Assembly: GCA_947000775.1 (NCBI GenBank)
Contig: CAMQGK010000008.1
Span: 13,525,501 to 13,589,500 of the forward strand
Direction of reading: 5' to 3'
DNA from: Pterois miles
Lineage: Eukaryota; Chordata; Actinopteri; Perciformes; Scorpaenidae
Length of the DNA stretch: 64,000 nt
Below the pieces are notes generated by a model. It was not told the origin of the DNA. It searched no databases and saw only the letters and a program-made list of their open reading frames with translations. This document shows, piece by piece, positions 1 through 59,602 of the stretch (position 1 is its first letter; the number at the start of each line of letters is the position of its first letter). Both the position numbers and the translations under genes were made by a program.

Positions 1-3000
1 GTTTTTCTCTAAACTTAACAAAGCATTTTTTTTGCCTAAACCTAAAGAAGTTGTAGTTTTGTTGCCTAACCTTTAAGAAGTCTTTTTGTTTGTGTTTAAA
101 ACGTGATGTTTCATTCAGTTTTACCTGTTAGAATGTGTTGCTTTTAAGTTTCACCTACAGTTTTAACATAGTAAAACTGAATTTCCCCACTGTGGGACTA
201 ATAAAGGAATATCTTTCTTTCTTTCTTTCTTTCTAGTAGGCCCCTACTGACCCACATCTATGGTGCTTATAGTGACTAATAACGCATAACTAATGGCCTG
301 ATATCAGTCAGATTGGGTGCAGCGACTGATAAGAGTGGAATAAGAGTTTACAAGCTTTGGCAGAGACATTATCAATGCTACTGTACAATAACAAATTCAC
401 AATATTGACCAGAATTCAGTAAAACAAAGTTTCACAATATCCACTTTTTCAAATCATGACTGAGTTTCATCTTTGTGTCACTTCCTTGGATCAGCTGGTG
501 AACAAACCAATGTGAGGCAGATCAAGTCTTAAAGATTATAGGGTGATCACCAGTTTTGAAAGCAAAACTAAGTCCTATAGAGTGATGATGATTCAATGCT
601 GGCGCAGAGAAGTTTCACTTCTCCTCAGTTTTTAAGTTGGAGTGAATTTCTTCAGTAACTCTTGTCAGATGAGGAAGTTTCAAAAGTGGTTCAAAACTGC
701 TGAAGTTTGCAGATCTTGTTGCATTTCTGGAAAAGGCTGAGATGATATCAAAGTTTCTACATATAGTTCTGGGAGTATCCTGAAAAGTAATATCTTCCAT
801 CTTTTCTGATTTGTTGGCCATGCAAATACCCTGCTGTCCCAAGCTGTTGATTTTGATCATTGGATCTGTCAACCTCCTAATCTCATATTTTAGCTGGAGG
901 TCTTGCTGCTCCTCGTTCAGTAACCTGTACACAGTGGCATATGGATCAATCTGTAGCTAGAATATATAGGGCTCGAGATATGACTGTTCCGGCAAAGGCT
1001 GCTGCATCAGCATATGTTAGACAGCTATTGAATGTACATGTGTGGCATTATGAATACCCTGTGCTGTGTTGTTGTAAAACTGTGAATGTTTGTAGGCTAC
1101 TATATAAAACTATTGTGGGAAGGGGAGGGGGGCACTGATTGCCACATGGATCTAAGGTTGGGTTGGATGACATTTATTGGTCAGTAGTCATTTTATTGTG
1201 TTTGTTATGGCATGTATTACTGTTCTACTTTTTTGAAATGAAAACAGCTGATAAAAAAGAGAGCTTGCTTGTGTTTTATTGTTGTAATAACGATTCCTCT
1301 GCATCTCATGCCTCTGTGACTATTGATTCCTCTTCAGTTATGCATTGACGCATACGTACATTGCATCATGTTTCAGTTTGTTTTGGACCAGAACCATGGA
1401 GAGAAAAAAAAAAGAGCTCAAAACGTGGCGCTACTAAACCTAAGGTGACACAGCCAAGCCCCTAGGAAGAGCGCTGGTTGTTGATGCCAATTTCTGTAGT
1501 GGCTAAACAGCAGTACTAAAACTTCTGTGTCCGTCACGTGGTGCCATGGAGCCCAAAAACACTTTTCCACATAGACTTGGGAAAGAGCCGTCTGTAACTC
1601 AGTGGATAATTTTTTTGCGGTGAATCAACTTCCCAGTATAAAAAAATGTAGTAGCTCCTATTTAAATCATTAGGCCCTAAAAGTTGTAATCTACACCAAT
1701 AGCTGAATCCAGAGTTATATCCAGCCAACTCTCATCCCAAAATTAATTTTCATCCTACTGAATCCTATTTTTGGCCCCAGGATGATGGGATATCCTAAGA
1801 CTCAAGCCCTGCCCTGTAATAATATTATTGAGTTAGAGATTCCAAGCTTAATATTAGGTTGGATTTTGCTTTTTGTGATTCACAGGGGCTCTGGCTGAGG
1901 TTTAAAGGCAGTATTAGACTGGGCATGCATGGGACAAAACCTGCATGGGTCTATGCTACACTCTGGTGTCCTTGACATGACAAAGTGTGTAAAAACAGCC
2001 TGGATGACAAGAAATTAATTATGGTGTCACACTGTGGTGAAGGGCACGAGGTAGGAGGTGCATAATTGGCTATCTGATGCAATCCTGGTGTAACCTACTG
2101 TTACAGTGAGAGCTCTGCACTCATTTCCATAGAAAGGACCTCCATTGTAGACCTACATGTGAGAGGCATACGATGAGTCCAAGCTATGAAGAGTAAAATG
2201 ACTGTAAAATGTCCATTAAACAAAACGCCGTACATGTTTTCAGTAAGCTATTTCTAATAGAGAGATCAATAAGCGCTGTTATTCCATTACTAAATGGGAA
2301 CACGTTATGTGAATTGGTTCAAAATGACTGCATCCCTGCTTATCTTGATCCGACCTATTTCGCTTTTGTTTCTAAATCCATCAAATCGCCGATAAAGCCT
2401 GTTAAATATTATATTTCAATGTGAAAACGGGAAAACAAAGCTCCGACAGGCGCCATTTTGGCTCCATGGAGCGTCGAGCGCTAAGCTACCTTGAACGAGA
2501 CAAACTTCCTGGTGGCGTAGTTTCAAAATAAAAGCCTAATTTTAGCCTCACCTCAAATGACTTTTTTCCGAAAGAATTATCAAAACCTGTCAGACTACAT
2601 GTATATCATACATAAATAGTACTACAGCATAGATTAACTACTGTAGTTTTTTTTTATTGTCGCAGGGTTTTTTTTTTTGGCATGGGTGTCATTTTGTGGC
2701 AAATTTTCATTTCAATATTTTACTTTACATGTAAGATCAAATGTGAATTTTCTGTTTATGGGCTACAGCTAACAGATTTCAACGCAAATAAATTTGCTAT
2801 ATGAAAATATATATACCCATTTTCTGTGAACTACGGTACTGACTTCTCCAGTAAACATTTATCTACGATTGAACTGGTGTGATAAACAACAGCATTCAGC
2901 GACAATAGTAATAAAAAATAACAAAAAGTAGAACAAAACAGAGAGTTGTATCTTAGAAACATTTCCAGGATCGGGTGAAGAAGCAATTTTGACGGCTCAC

Positions 3001-3300
3001 TTGATAATAAAACATTTGTTCAATTTGCTGACACAATAACTAGGCTCTGAAGCATAAATGACGTGTTTTGGGTGAGTTACTACCTTTTGCAGACATACCA
3101 ACTGCACTTAGAGAAAGCTAAGACTGTTAAGAAAAATGAGCCAAAGCGATTGAGAAAAACTTAAACACCATATCCATGGTGACGGTGACTTTTATTTTTT
3201 AAATGCGAGCTCTAGACTTCCTGTCTGTACGCCAGCTAACCTGACTCATCTGTAGGGGAGAACGCTGCAACAGCGCCCTCTGGTGGGCGGCTCAGGCAGA
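1..3300. other. Upstream intergenic DNA without a recognised gene
   Basis: This is AT-rich sequence with no exon I can tie to a known protein. Two imperfect copies of a gttttgttgcctaaccttta-like unit lie in the first 100 bases. A 105-codon minus-strand open frame (615-932) has an ordinary amino-acid mix but no recognised domain and no clear splice context. From about 1420 to 2520 the sequence looks like an old interspersed element (scattered ggctccatgga-like and gtggcg-like pieces), but I cannot define its ends. Confidence 0.5.
160..236 (+). repeat. 3' tail of a SINE/LINE-like element ending in (CTTT)n
   Basis: The stretch aattTccccactgtgggacta followed by ataaagg and a (CTTT)n run matches, in reverse complement, the 3' tails of the SINE copies at 24107, 24782 and 45561. 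Only the tail is recognisable here; no tRNA-like head is seen upstream. Confidence 0.6.
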
Positions 3301-3408
3301 GCCAACATGTCGGCTCAGACTGGTCCTGATGCTGCGAGGATGCAGGGAGCAGCGATATGAGAGGATATATGTATGTAAAGTGTGCCAGGCCCCAGTTATG
3401 CTGGCGCA

Positions 3409-3482
3409 GTCTCTGTGGCGCAATGGAATAGCGCGCTGGACTTCTAATCCAGAGGCTCCGGGTTCGAGTCCCGGCAGAGATG
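3409..3482 (+). tRNA. tRNA-Arg (anticodon UCU), intronless
   Basis: The sequence folds as a full cloverleaf. The acceptor stem GTCTCTG pairs with CAGAGAT (first pair G:U). The D arm contains the A-box-like TGGCGCAATGGAA. The anticodon stem CTGGA/TCCAG closes a seven-base loop with anticodon TCT at 3443-3445. The T arm CCGGG-TTCGAGT-CCCGG carries a perfect B box, and the discriminator base is G at 3482. There is no intron at position 37/38, although many vertebrate tRNA-Arg(UCU) genes carry one; an intronless UCU isodecoder with nearly this sequence is known in human. A T5 run at 3520 can end RNA polymerase III transcription. The gene lies about 3 kb upstream of kirrel1 on the same strand and looks intact. 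Confidence 0.95.
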
Positions 3483-3519
3483 AGTCACTCTGTGTGCCAC
3501 ACTGGCAGACCTGCGGTCA

Positions 3520-3524
3520 TTTTT
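3520..3524 (+). terminator. Pol III T-run terminator of tRNA-Arg
   Basis: Five consecutive T residues lie 38 bases after the tRNA discriminator base, the usual signal for RNA polymerase III termination. Confidence 0.65.
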
Positions 3525-3684
3525 ATCAGATGGAAACGATGATGATGTTTTGGTTGCAGATTATTATGCTGTTATAGTCCGTCCTCACTGTCTGAGCAAT
3601 AATGTGAGTCCCAGTGAACAGACTGAAACACCGCCCATCCTGCTTCTATGCACACTGTCAGTCATTTCTTCTCTTCTTGTATAT

Positions 3685-4318
3685 TATACTGAAAAAATCT
3701 CACATTGAATTAGATGTACTCACATGAGCCTGCTTCGTCTGTACTGAAACCACTGTCTTACTTGGGCACATACAGTATACTGTGTATATTTCTTTACATT
3801 TTCTTATATATAGACTTTTTTTGTTGTGAGGCTATATTTTATTTTACCTGGCCTTTAAATAATAAGAGTAAAAAAAAATCTTATTTTGTTTTGCTTTATC
3901 AGCTGGATTTCTACCCCAAAAAGGAGAGATTTGACATCTTAACATGAGTAATAATGGGTTAAAATAATCCTAAAAATAATACTGAAAAATCGAGTCAGTC
4001 CATTTTGAATTAGATGTGCTGATATGCTTCATCTATATTGAAACCACTGACTTACTGTGGCACATACATATAAATATATAGATTTCTTTATATTTTGTTA
4101 TGTTTTTATTATAGGTTACATTTTATTTTACCTGGCCTTAAAATAATAATAATAATAACAACAACAACAACAACAACAATAATAATAATAATGATAATAA
4201 TGATAATAATAATAATAATAATAATACATCTTATTTTGTTATGTGTCTGCCGAAAAACGAGATTTGAAATCTTAACATGAATAACTATGGGTTAAAAATA
4301 ATTTTTAAAATAATATGA
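3685..4318. repeat. Tandem duplication of a ~300-bp unit
   Basis: Two diverged copies lie head to tail, with landmarks offset by 300 bases: ttgaattagatgt at 3705 and 4005, gaaaccactg about 325 bases into the pair, then cacataca, tttattttacctggcctt, atcttattttgtt and cttaacatga in the same order. Copy 2 carries an AAT/AAC microsatellite expansion (4141-4226) where copy 1 has only a short taaataataag. No coding potential is shared between the copies. Confidence 0.85.
4141..4226. repeat. (AAT)n/(AAC)n compound microsatellite
   Basis: AAT triplets give way to a run of AAC triplets and then AAT/GAT triplets. The tract lies inside the second copy of the 300-bp tandem duplication. Confidence 0.95.
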
Positions 4319-5219
4319 ATTAATACTAATACTAATAATAAAGTGTGGTACAAGTATAGTATTGCAAGTGAATTTCACACAAAAATATATAAAATTCTAA
4401 GACATTCAGACTATTATGGCCTATTTTCCCCAAACGACCCAAGTCATTCGTGAACCATCTGTAATACATTCACATATTAATTATTACTTGTATATCAGGA
4501 ATTTACAACCTCTCTTATAGGCTTTTGTCAGGCCATAAATGTGGATGTAAACCAAATATTTTGCAAATAAAACAGTGAGTATCTCGGGTCACTATAGATA
4601 TAGATATTTTGGGATCCTTGCTCCAGTTATGCTCGTAACACATTCAGGGTCGTTCCGGGTCGAGGACACAAGAGGGCGCTCCAGCATCAGTGTAAGTCCC
4701 TGCTGCCCTGGTCTGAGACCAGAGGAAGCGGCTCACTGAGCAGGCCTGCTGAGCTGTGACAGCTCCAGTATCAGGAACCAACAAATAAATAAATAAATAA
4801 ATAAATAATATATAATTATATATGTATATATATATAAGCAAAATAATTAAACAATAAACAAATAAAAAAAACGGCAAACCCATAATTAATAAAATAAAAC
4901 ATACATACGAATTAATTAATTCTGTGTCATTTTCTTAATATCCACATCGTTCTTATATAAATGATAAAATTAGGTGGATTTAGAGGTAAGTTAAGGTACC
5001 TAGAATTACTTCACTATCTAATGGCAAACTGTGAGCGGCAGAAACCAAACGACAACAGCAAATGTGTCAAAATGATTATGCCGCTCTAAGCTGGTTTATT
5101 TAGTTATTTATTTATTTATCTATTTTTTTCACAAGGTATTTTTTGTTTTTGCCGGTATTGGCCTGTGCAAGATCCAGAGGGAGAGAAAAAAGGGGGCATT
5201 GCTGTGGTGCTGCTGACGT

Positions 5220-5222
5220 GGA

Positions 5223-5268
<46 letters not shown>
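5220..5268. repeat. (GA)n microsatellite
   Basis: An almost uninterrupted GA dinucleotide run with one GATA break. Confidence 0.95.
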
Positions 5269-5270
<2 letters not shown>

Positions 5271-6001
5271 TGCCCTGTTAATGAGAATATGACGTCAAGT
5301 CAGAGAGATTACAGCGAGGACAGTACCGGAAGTAAAGCGTGTTCACATTACACTGGGTGAACTTTGATTATGGGCCGGGCAGTCGTTGTCGTTATTTTGT
5401 TTAATTTTATTTTTCTTCCCATGCATTAAAAAATAAACCAAAGTTTGCACATAGGTCCAGAATAGTTGCCAACCCACCCTCTTTTAAAGGGAGACTCACG
5501 GTTTTCACCGCCCCCTCCCGATTCCCTCCCATGGTCACAATTCTTTCATATGTCTCGAGATTTATGGCAAATTTTCACTCCTCTTTTGCTTTTTGCCATC
5601 TCAACCTGTTTCTGGCATGTACAGCGTGACGACAATAGAGCCACATGTGGTTTCCTGTTATGTTGTGTCCTCCAGTGAGTGAAAGATTGAGAGAAATGGA
5701 GAGTACTACAATAAAGAAATGCTAAAGCAGGGGGAAAATAAAAAATAATGAATGAAGTTATCTTTATCTTTATCAGTTATCTTTAATTAAATTAGAAGTA
5801 GGACTATTTATCATAAAAATGCTGTTGCATTGTTATTTTGTTATTTTCATTCTGAAAATTCACCATAATGCAGGAAACAAAGTCTGAAACTCAATTTTTT
5901 TTTCTCAAGTAGGACCCAGAAACGTTTTTCTTTCGAAGCCGCAAGGCTTGCTAGCATTACACCCAGTTCTATGCTGAACTTCCTCAAGTGACTTTGGAGC
6001 A

Positions 6002-6003
<2 letters not shown>

Positions 6004-6097
<94 letters not shown>
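6004..6097. repeat. (AT)47 microsatellite upstream of kirrel1
   Basis: A perfect 94-base AT dinucleotide tract lies about 400 bases before the kirrel1 start codon. It is self-complementary and can extrude as a hairpin. Confidence 0.97.
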
Positions 6098-6100
<3 letters not shown>

Positions 6101-6204
6101 TTTATTGATGTTTTTAATTACATATTATTTACCTATTTCAATTCATCAAAATGTCCTATTAATGTATATTAATGTGGAGCCATCTTTCTCAAGGTGGATT
6201 TTAT

Positions 6205-6497
6205 TTTGAAGGGAGTGAGCGGACGTTTCCGGTGTCGCAGCTGCTATGTTACATCCGTGCCAGCTTACCGCCTCGGTGTGGAGTAGAAAACGGACTGGAG
6301 AGCAAAGAAGAGGAGAGAGCTGACAAAAAAAGCAGTGAAATGGTGTAAAAGCTGAACGAGTCAGGGCACAAACGAGGAGGGACGACGCAGGAGGATTATT
6401 CTTTGTCTAATTACCATCAAAGTCAGTAAACTCCCGCTTTTTGATGCTGTCCTCACGGAGGTTTGAGCCAATAACGGACTTATTGGTCGGCTGAACC
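6205..6497 (+). promoter_or_regulatory. Putative kirrel1 promoter / 5' UTR region
   Basis: This GC-richer, CpG-containing sequence follows AT-rich DNA and the (AT)47 tract and leads into the kirrel1 start codon. I see no clear TATA box at a sensible distance. The transcription start cannot be fixed from sequence alone. The CpG-rich character continues into intron 1 to about 7080, so the segment 6205-7080 is a candidate CpG island. Confidence 0.45.
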
Positions 6498-42529
<36,032 letters not shown>

Positions 42530-44335
42530 GACGCGTAACCACCTCACAGTCTTAGCAGAGCATGAGGACGCATCTTATAAGTAGTGTCACATCCGAAAAA
42601 CACACACACACACACACACACAATATCATAGATTTACACGCACATATTTTCACACAGAAAAACATTGCACACATGCACAGAGTCAGAAGACCATGCCCAT
42701 GAGACAGGGAGCATATGAGAAACACAGAAAGAGAGAAAAAGGAGTTTTAGCGAGACAGGGAAGGGAAATTCCACACAATTTTGAATTCCCTCACTCCCGA
42801 TGTGTTTGTATATCTGAGCTCTGAAAGAGCGGACAGCGCAAGTCACAATCAAGACTGGGAAAGAGAGCGAGAACCAGAGAGAGGACGAGAGATCACAGAT
42901 CTGTGGAGCCCCATAGCTTTTGCTGTGAACTATTTGTAAAAGATGGGAGACAACGTCTTAAGGCAAAACTGACTCAAATACGGTACACGCTGATCGGGAA
43001 AAACCTCAACCAGTGGAAGTCATTTCTGGCCGCCATTTTTTGTTATTTTTTTGCTGGTTGTCTTATTCAGTGATCATAGAGCACATATATATAGTATCCC
43101 AGAATGCCCTTCTGTACAGTGGTACACGCCATCATGCCTGTTGGGCGGCGGTGTGTAAGTGGGTCCGGGATGGGGTCGGGAGGGTTGTCATCATTTTGCA
43201 CTGCATCTACAGTATTCATGCTTAGACGTCCCTTATCTATATCTGTGTAATGTCTTCTTTTTATTTGCACACCAGACTAGAGCTTTGTATTCTATTTTTT
43301 AACATTACAGAATTATTTTTGTCTATGTAAAAACATGTAATGTGTATGTTTGGACCAAAAGTTAGAGCCCACTTAACTTGGGCGTTGTTGATTCCGCTGA
43401 GTGAAGAGTTGTGTCAACAGGGCGTATTTCACATCAGAAGGGTATATCAGTGTATAAAAGAAACCTAGTGCCAAGTGTTCATGTTGTTCTTCACCTTAGA
43501 CCATGTATATGCAGTAGAAGCTCCTTCTATTGGACTGTTGCTGTACAAACCAGGCTTGGGGCCTTGAGTCACTCCCAGACATTATCGTAGGCTTAAAGGA
43601 GCTTTTTTTTTTTCCTCCGAGCTCCTAACTACAAGCTTGGTGCAGACAGAGAGAGAAAAACACAGATGTTGGGTTTAGAACTGAGTGGCCTTATAGGGGA
43701 ACATGTAGTACATTTCCATTTTTGAATCATTCCTCATCGTCTGTCTGCCAAAAAAAACGGCCGGAGGAGAATGTGTATGGAGAGGTTCAACGAAGGCTTA
43801 TCCACAATATTGACATGTAGTAGTGTGTGACTGGAGTGTGTGGGTGTGTGAGCGTGAAAGAGATCAAGAAGGAGTGTGTGGGCATTGGCGCGCACATCGA
43901 TTTGTACAGCGTGTTTGTATAGATGTGTGAATGACTGTATGGGGAAGCATACTGTAAACACGCAGCGCCCGACTTTGAGCGTGCGCGGCTATTGTATGCA
44001 TGTCCGTGTGTATACAGTATGCGTGTGCATGTCTGTGTCTTCAGTGTGCGGGTGTGTGTTTCAGTATATGTCCATATCATTTTCTCTCACAATCCTGTTA
44101 CAGTACTTTTATACCTCTGGTAGGACTGTATCCTGTATTATTGTGTCTTTGAATTTAGAAAAATCCAATGTTTATCTTATTGTACTGTTCTTCGTAGCAG
44201 AGACAACTGTTCAAAAGATGTACAACGAACGTTATCAAACTCTCATTTTTTAATTTCATTATCTTCAATATTTTTTAAAAATGGTATGTAATTATTTTTC
44301 CACAGTATTACATAAATAAAAGCACTGTTTTTTAT
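42530..44335 (+). other. kirrel1: kirrel1 3' UTR
   Basis: About 1.8 kb lies between the stop codon and the poly(A) signal at 44315. It includes a (CA)n run near 42602 and a GT-rich stretch near 43820-44060. No competing exon is recognised. Confidence 0.7.
44315..44320 (+). promoter_or_regulatory. kirrel1: kirrel1 poly(A) signal AATAAA
   Basis: A canonical AATAAA in cataaataaaagcactg, about 15-20 bases before an A-rich cleavage region. It is the last signal before the ndufs2 gene. Confidence 0.7.
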
Positions 44336-44339
44336 AAAA

Positions 44340-46180
44340 AAAAAAGGGGAGTTAGTCGTCTTTGGGCAGGTGGGTTCAAACGGACAAGATCATTATTTTG
44401 TGTCGGCAATGGAGCCTATATTCAAAGAGGGAACTACATTTTATATATGTGTTATATGCTTAGACGCAGCAATATAGTGTAGGTTGCAGTGTTGTAGTCA
44501 AGACCACCTAAACTGAGACCAAGTACGACCAAAACCAGAGTGTACTGATACTAAGACCAGTGCCAGTCCTACATGCAAACCAGAGGAACTCCTGTAATTG
44601 ATCTGCAAGTTCCTCATTCCCATAAAAACATCTCAACATGAAAATTCCTCATCATTTGCCTCTTTTATTGCCATGTATACTACTGTATATATGTGTGTAA
44701 GGGTACCATGAGAAATGTCTTGATAAAATAATCAAAATAGATAAAAAGGCATTGCAGAGGTGACTTTCCTTTATTTTCCATGAACAACCACAGTAATGAT
44801 GTTAAGAAATAAATGAAACAATACACAGCCAGTTTAATGATATCCCTGCAGTCGTGGCCTTGACCAGTCCTCTCTGTCTGAGACTGAGATTTCTTCTTTC
44901 TCATATTAAACAACAAAAATTGTATAAAAAATGCAGTATGCATACTATTGGTGCATAATACTTCCCCATAACATTGTGCCCAATAACCTGTAAGAGGGTG
45001 GGAATTATCAGGAAATTGGCCAAAATTCATTGACCATTGGTCCAATCATTCTAAATTTTTGGTAGATATCTTCAGTACATGTTTGGGAATAGGCATACCA
45101 AAGCATTTTTATAACAATTTTGAACCACATGTTAACCTATTTAGAAATGACTCCATAGGGGACATCACCAGTGCCAAACGTGCATGGGCCTGGCACAAAT
45201 TTGGCCAACAAAACAATGGGAACTTATCCCAAAATTCACCAACTTATTGGATATTTTAATTAAGCTGTTGACACGTCGCCAAAAGGTTATGCTACACTCC
45301 TTAAAAGAGCGATGTCTTCAAGGTGCAACACATTTATTGATGTTGCTTGGCGCTGGATGTTGAAGACGCAGGTCGATAGGCAGCAGTATGTGCAAGAAAA
45401 GGTGGAATTTACAAAGAAAACATTTACTGGAACAAAGGAACCTGGAAAATTCAACACAACTACAGAAAACTAAAGCAAAAATAAAAAATATACACTGAAA
45501 GCCACAGCCTCCTCCTTGACCCCTACTCCTCACCTAACTGGAACATACCACCTGCTAAGTAAGAAGAAGAAGAAGAAGAAGATAGTCCTTTATTAGTCCC
45601 ACTAGGGGAAATTCAATTTACACTCTTTTGTTAACTTATACAAAGTACATGCAGACCCGAAACACACACAGCAAAAAAGAAAGAGGGAGAGATGAGGGGG
45701 GGGGCCCAGAGGCGCGGGAGGGGGGGGGGTTGTCTTGGGGGGCCAGGGCAAGGAAATAAACCCCCCCCCCAAACCACACCCCACTCTTTCGCGGGAACGA
45801 ACGGCCCCCTCCCCCCCCACCCCCCCCCCCCCCGTAAACAGAGCATAAGCATCAAAATCATACAAACTAATGAACAAAATGTTAATGTAATATTTCTCAG
45901 TTACTGCTGACATGACAATTCATATATAGGCCCACATGCATTTTACCTGAAACTCCTCCTCCTATTATTATTATCATTAATATTATTATTATTATTAGAT
46001 TATTAATATTTTTAAAATATGCGTCTACATTCATAATTTCTAACATACTTATTTGGAAAAACTACACTACACATGACTGTAAGAAGTAGGCTGTTTTATG
46101 TATGTGTGGGGTTACATCATACCGATAGGTGGCAGACACACACTCGTTACACAGTCCGCCTCCAAAACAGAAGAAGAAGA
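44340..46180. other. kirrel1-ndufs2 intergenic region
   Basis: About 1.85 kb separates the two genes. It holds a partial SINE (45561-45690) and a block of poly-G and poly-C runs (45690-45835). No exon or RNA gene is recognised. Confidence 0.6.
45561..45690 (-). repeat. tRNA-derived SINE, 3' part only (same family as 24107)
   Basis: The run (GAA)n, gatagtcctttattagtccc, aggggaaattcaatttacac, ttgttaacttatac and gtacatgcagacccgaaaca matches the tail and distal body of the copies at 24107 and 24782. Beyond 45690 the similarity is lost in G/C homopolymers. Confidence 0.75.
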
Positions 46181-46187
46181 AGACTCG

Positions 46188-46216
46188 TTACGTCATTGGC
46201 CAGAGCAGCAGCCAAG

Positions 46217-46224
<8 letters not shown>
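46188..46224 (+). promoter_or_regulatory. ndufs2 proximal promoter: CRE-like, inverted CCAAT, YY1-like motif
   Basis: A TTACGTCA element (46188-46195) runs into an ATTGGC inverted CCAAT (46195-46200). AAGATGGCGGC (46214-46224), the classic YY1 consensus, overlaps the start codon at 46217. No TATA box is seen. Such motif sets are common in promoters of nuclear-encoded mitochondrial genes; the use here is inferred. Confidence 0.6.
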
Positions 46225-57927
<11,703 letters not shown>

Positions 57928-58075
57928 CGTGATGCTGCTTATGTGTTGGAAAGTTCAGGTTCTCTTCCTGTTCACTATTCGGCATAGTGAGGCTTTTGAC
58001 GGATGATTCTGCTTATAATCAGTGATGTACAATGCCCAAATAATCCTAATAAATATTTTATGACCGAACAGCAAA
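57928..58075 (+). other. ndufs2: ndufs2 3' UTR and poly(A) signal
   Basis: A short 3' UTR with AATAAA at 58048-58053, about 120 bases after the stop codon. No other poly(A) hexamer is closer. Confidence 0.7.
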
Positions 58076-58351
58076 GTAGTGAGATGTACTTATTCACCAT
58101 GATGTCAGCATTGGATGATTTTTGGAGGGATTTATAAGGTCTTAAACACCATTGTTTTTCAAATGCTTCATTTCCTCAACTTGTCGGAAAATCAAGTAAT
58201 ACACATGAGAGCAGAGACCTCGGTGTGTGTCCTTCCTCTGGTTGGTGTTAAAAGGGGAGTGGTCTGATGAGATGTGAGACAAATGGACTTTGAGCTCTGA
58301 CCACAACTTCCCCTGTTGGCAGTGAGATATGTGACATTCGAGTGTTCACCA

Positions 58352-58363
58352 GAGAAAGAGGAA
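58352..58363 (+). promoter_or_regulatory. Candidate Ets/PU.1-type site before fcer1g
   Basis: GAGAAAGAGGAA, about 100 bases before the FcR-gamma start codon, resembles a PU.1 box (AAAGAGGAA). Ets-factor control of the mammalian gene is known. Use here is only inferred. Confidence 0.35.
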
Positions 58364-58457
58364 AAAAAAAAAAAAACCAAACTCCCAAAAGTCATTGTGT
58401 TTGCTGTGTGCTGGCCACTGAACAGAGCCCAGCTGTCCGTGTTGAGCCTGCGTTGCT

Positions 58458-58527
58458 ATGGCCGTGTGGGGCAGGAGCCCGTTACTGGCGGCGATTCCTC
58501 TGTGGATGAGTTTTGGGAGAGCAGCTG
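58458..58527 (+). CDS. fcer1g: fcer1g exon 1 (signal peptide)
   Basis: ATG at 58458 lies in a cgttgctATGG context. It encodes 23 residues plus one base before G|gtgagt. The first ATG gives a hydrophobic leader matching the needed phase. Confidence 0.65.
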
Positions 58528-59563
58528 GTGAGTTGAGACATCAATTTGGGATGTAACTAACATTTTTCTGTTGCTGTGTGTGGTTGGATGTCTGAAGACG
58601 TCACAGTGTTGACTTTTAATTTATGAGAACAACCTCATGGGAAAACTTTGAAGAGTAGAAACAAATGACATAATTCAGATACAGCCTGGCTGAACCGAAG
58701 CGGCAGTGTTGGGTGGATAACCAGGGCGTTTTTACATAATGAGTTAGATGAAACATATTTGCTGTGGATAAAAATGAGTTGTGAGAATACCACGGCCTCT
58801 ACAGACGTTTATTTAGAGCAGTGAGGTTTGACCCCGTTAGTTCTTGTTACTTGGTGCGCTGAAGCCGGTGTGCATGGCCACTTTTTTACCCGCTGCACTC
58901 ATCAGACTAGTTGTCAGGCACATCCTTCCTCAGACTAATAAGTTCATTAGTGTAGGTTCCTAATCATCAGCTGCCTCCAACGTTAATTTTAGTAGATTTA
59001 TTTTGCTGCATATATTCTGTATTTTGGGACTGCTAAATAAACATAGTACTCAGTTTAAACAGCTATCCATCAAACTGCAGTGAAACTATGATGTTGAAGA
59101 ATAAGTAACATGACATGAGCTAATTTTCAATGCTTTTATATGCACAAGTGCAGACATGCATATCTAGCCTTAAAAGTCAGCTAATATTGGGGTGTTAGAG
59201 TAAATATTGTAGTGCTGATGCAAATATTTTAATAATGTTAATTTTTTAAGCAAAAATATAACTTGAGATCTATTATTATTATTATTATTATTATTATTAC
59301 TACTTTTTATTTAATTTTTCATTTTCAACAGAAGAGGACATTCCCTGACACTAATAATAACAACAGATAAATCATAAAAATAAAAACTAAAACAACAAAA
59401 TAAAATAAAGAAACAAATGTTTTATGTTGTAAGAAATAAATGTTTTATGGATATTAAATGTATTTATTTTTATAATTTTCAGTAGAACAGGACATTCTCT
59501 GACAAAGAAAATTATATATATATAAATTAAATAAAAGAAACAAACCAATGTTTTTAGACCAAA

Positions 59564-59602
<39 letters not shown>

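Noticed and set aside
5847..6209. Ile/Tyr-repeat open frames on both strands
   Set aside because: They are translations of the (AT)47 microsatellite; the same holds for 53864-54182 and 38778-39102.
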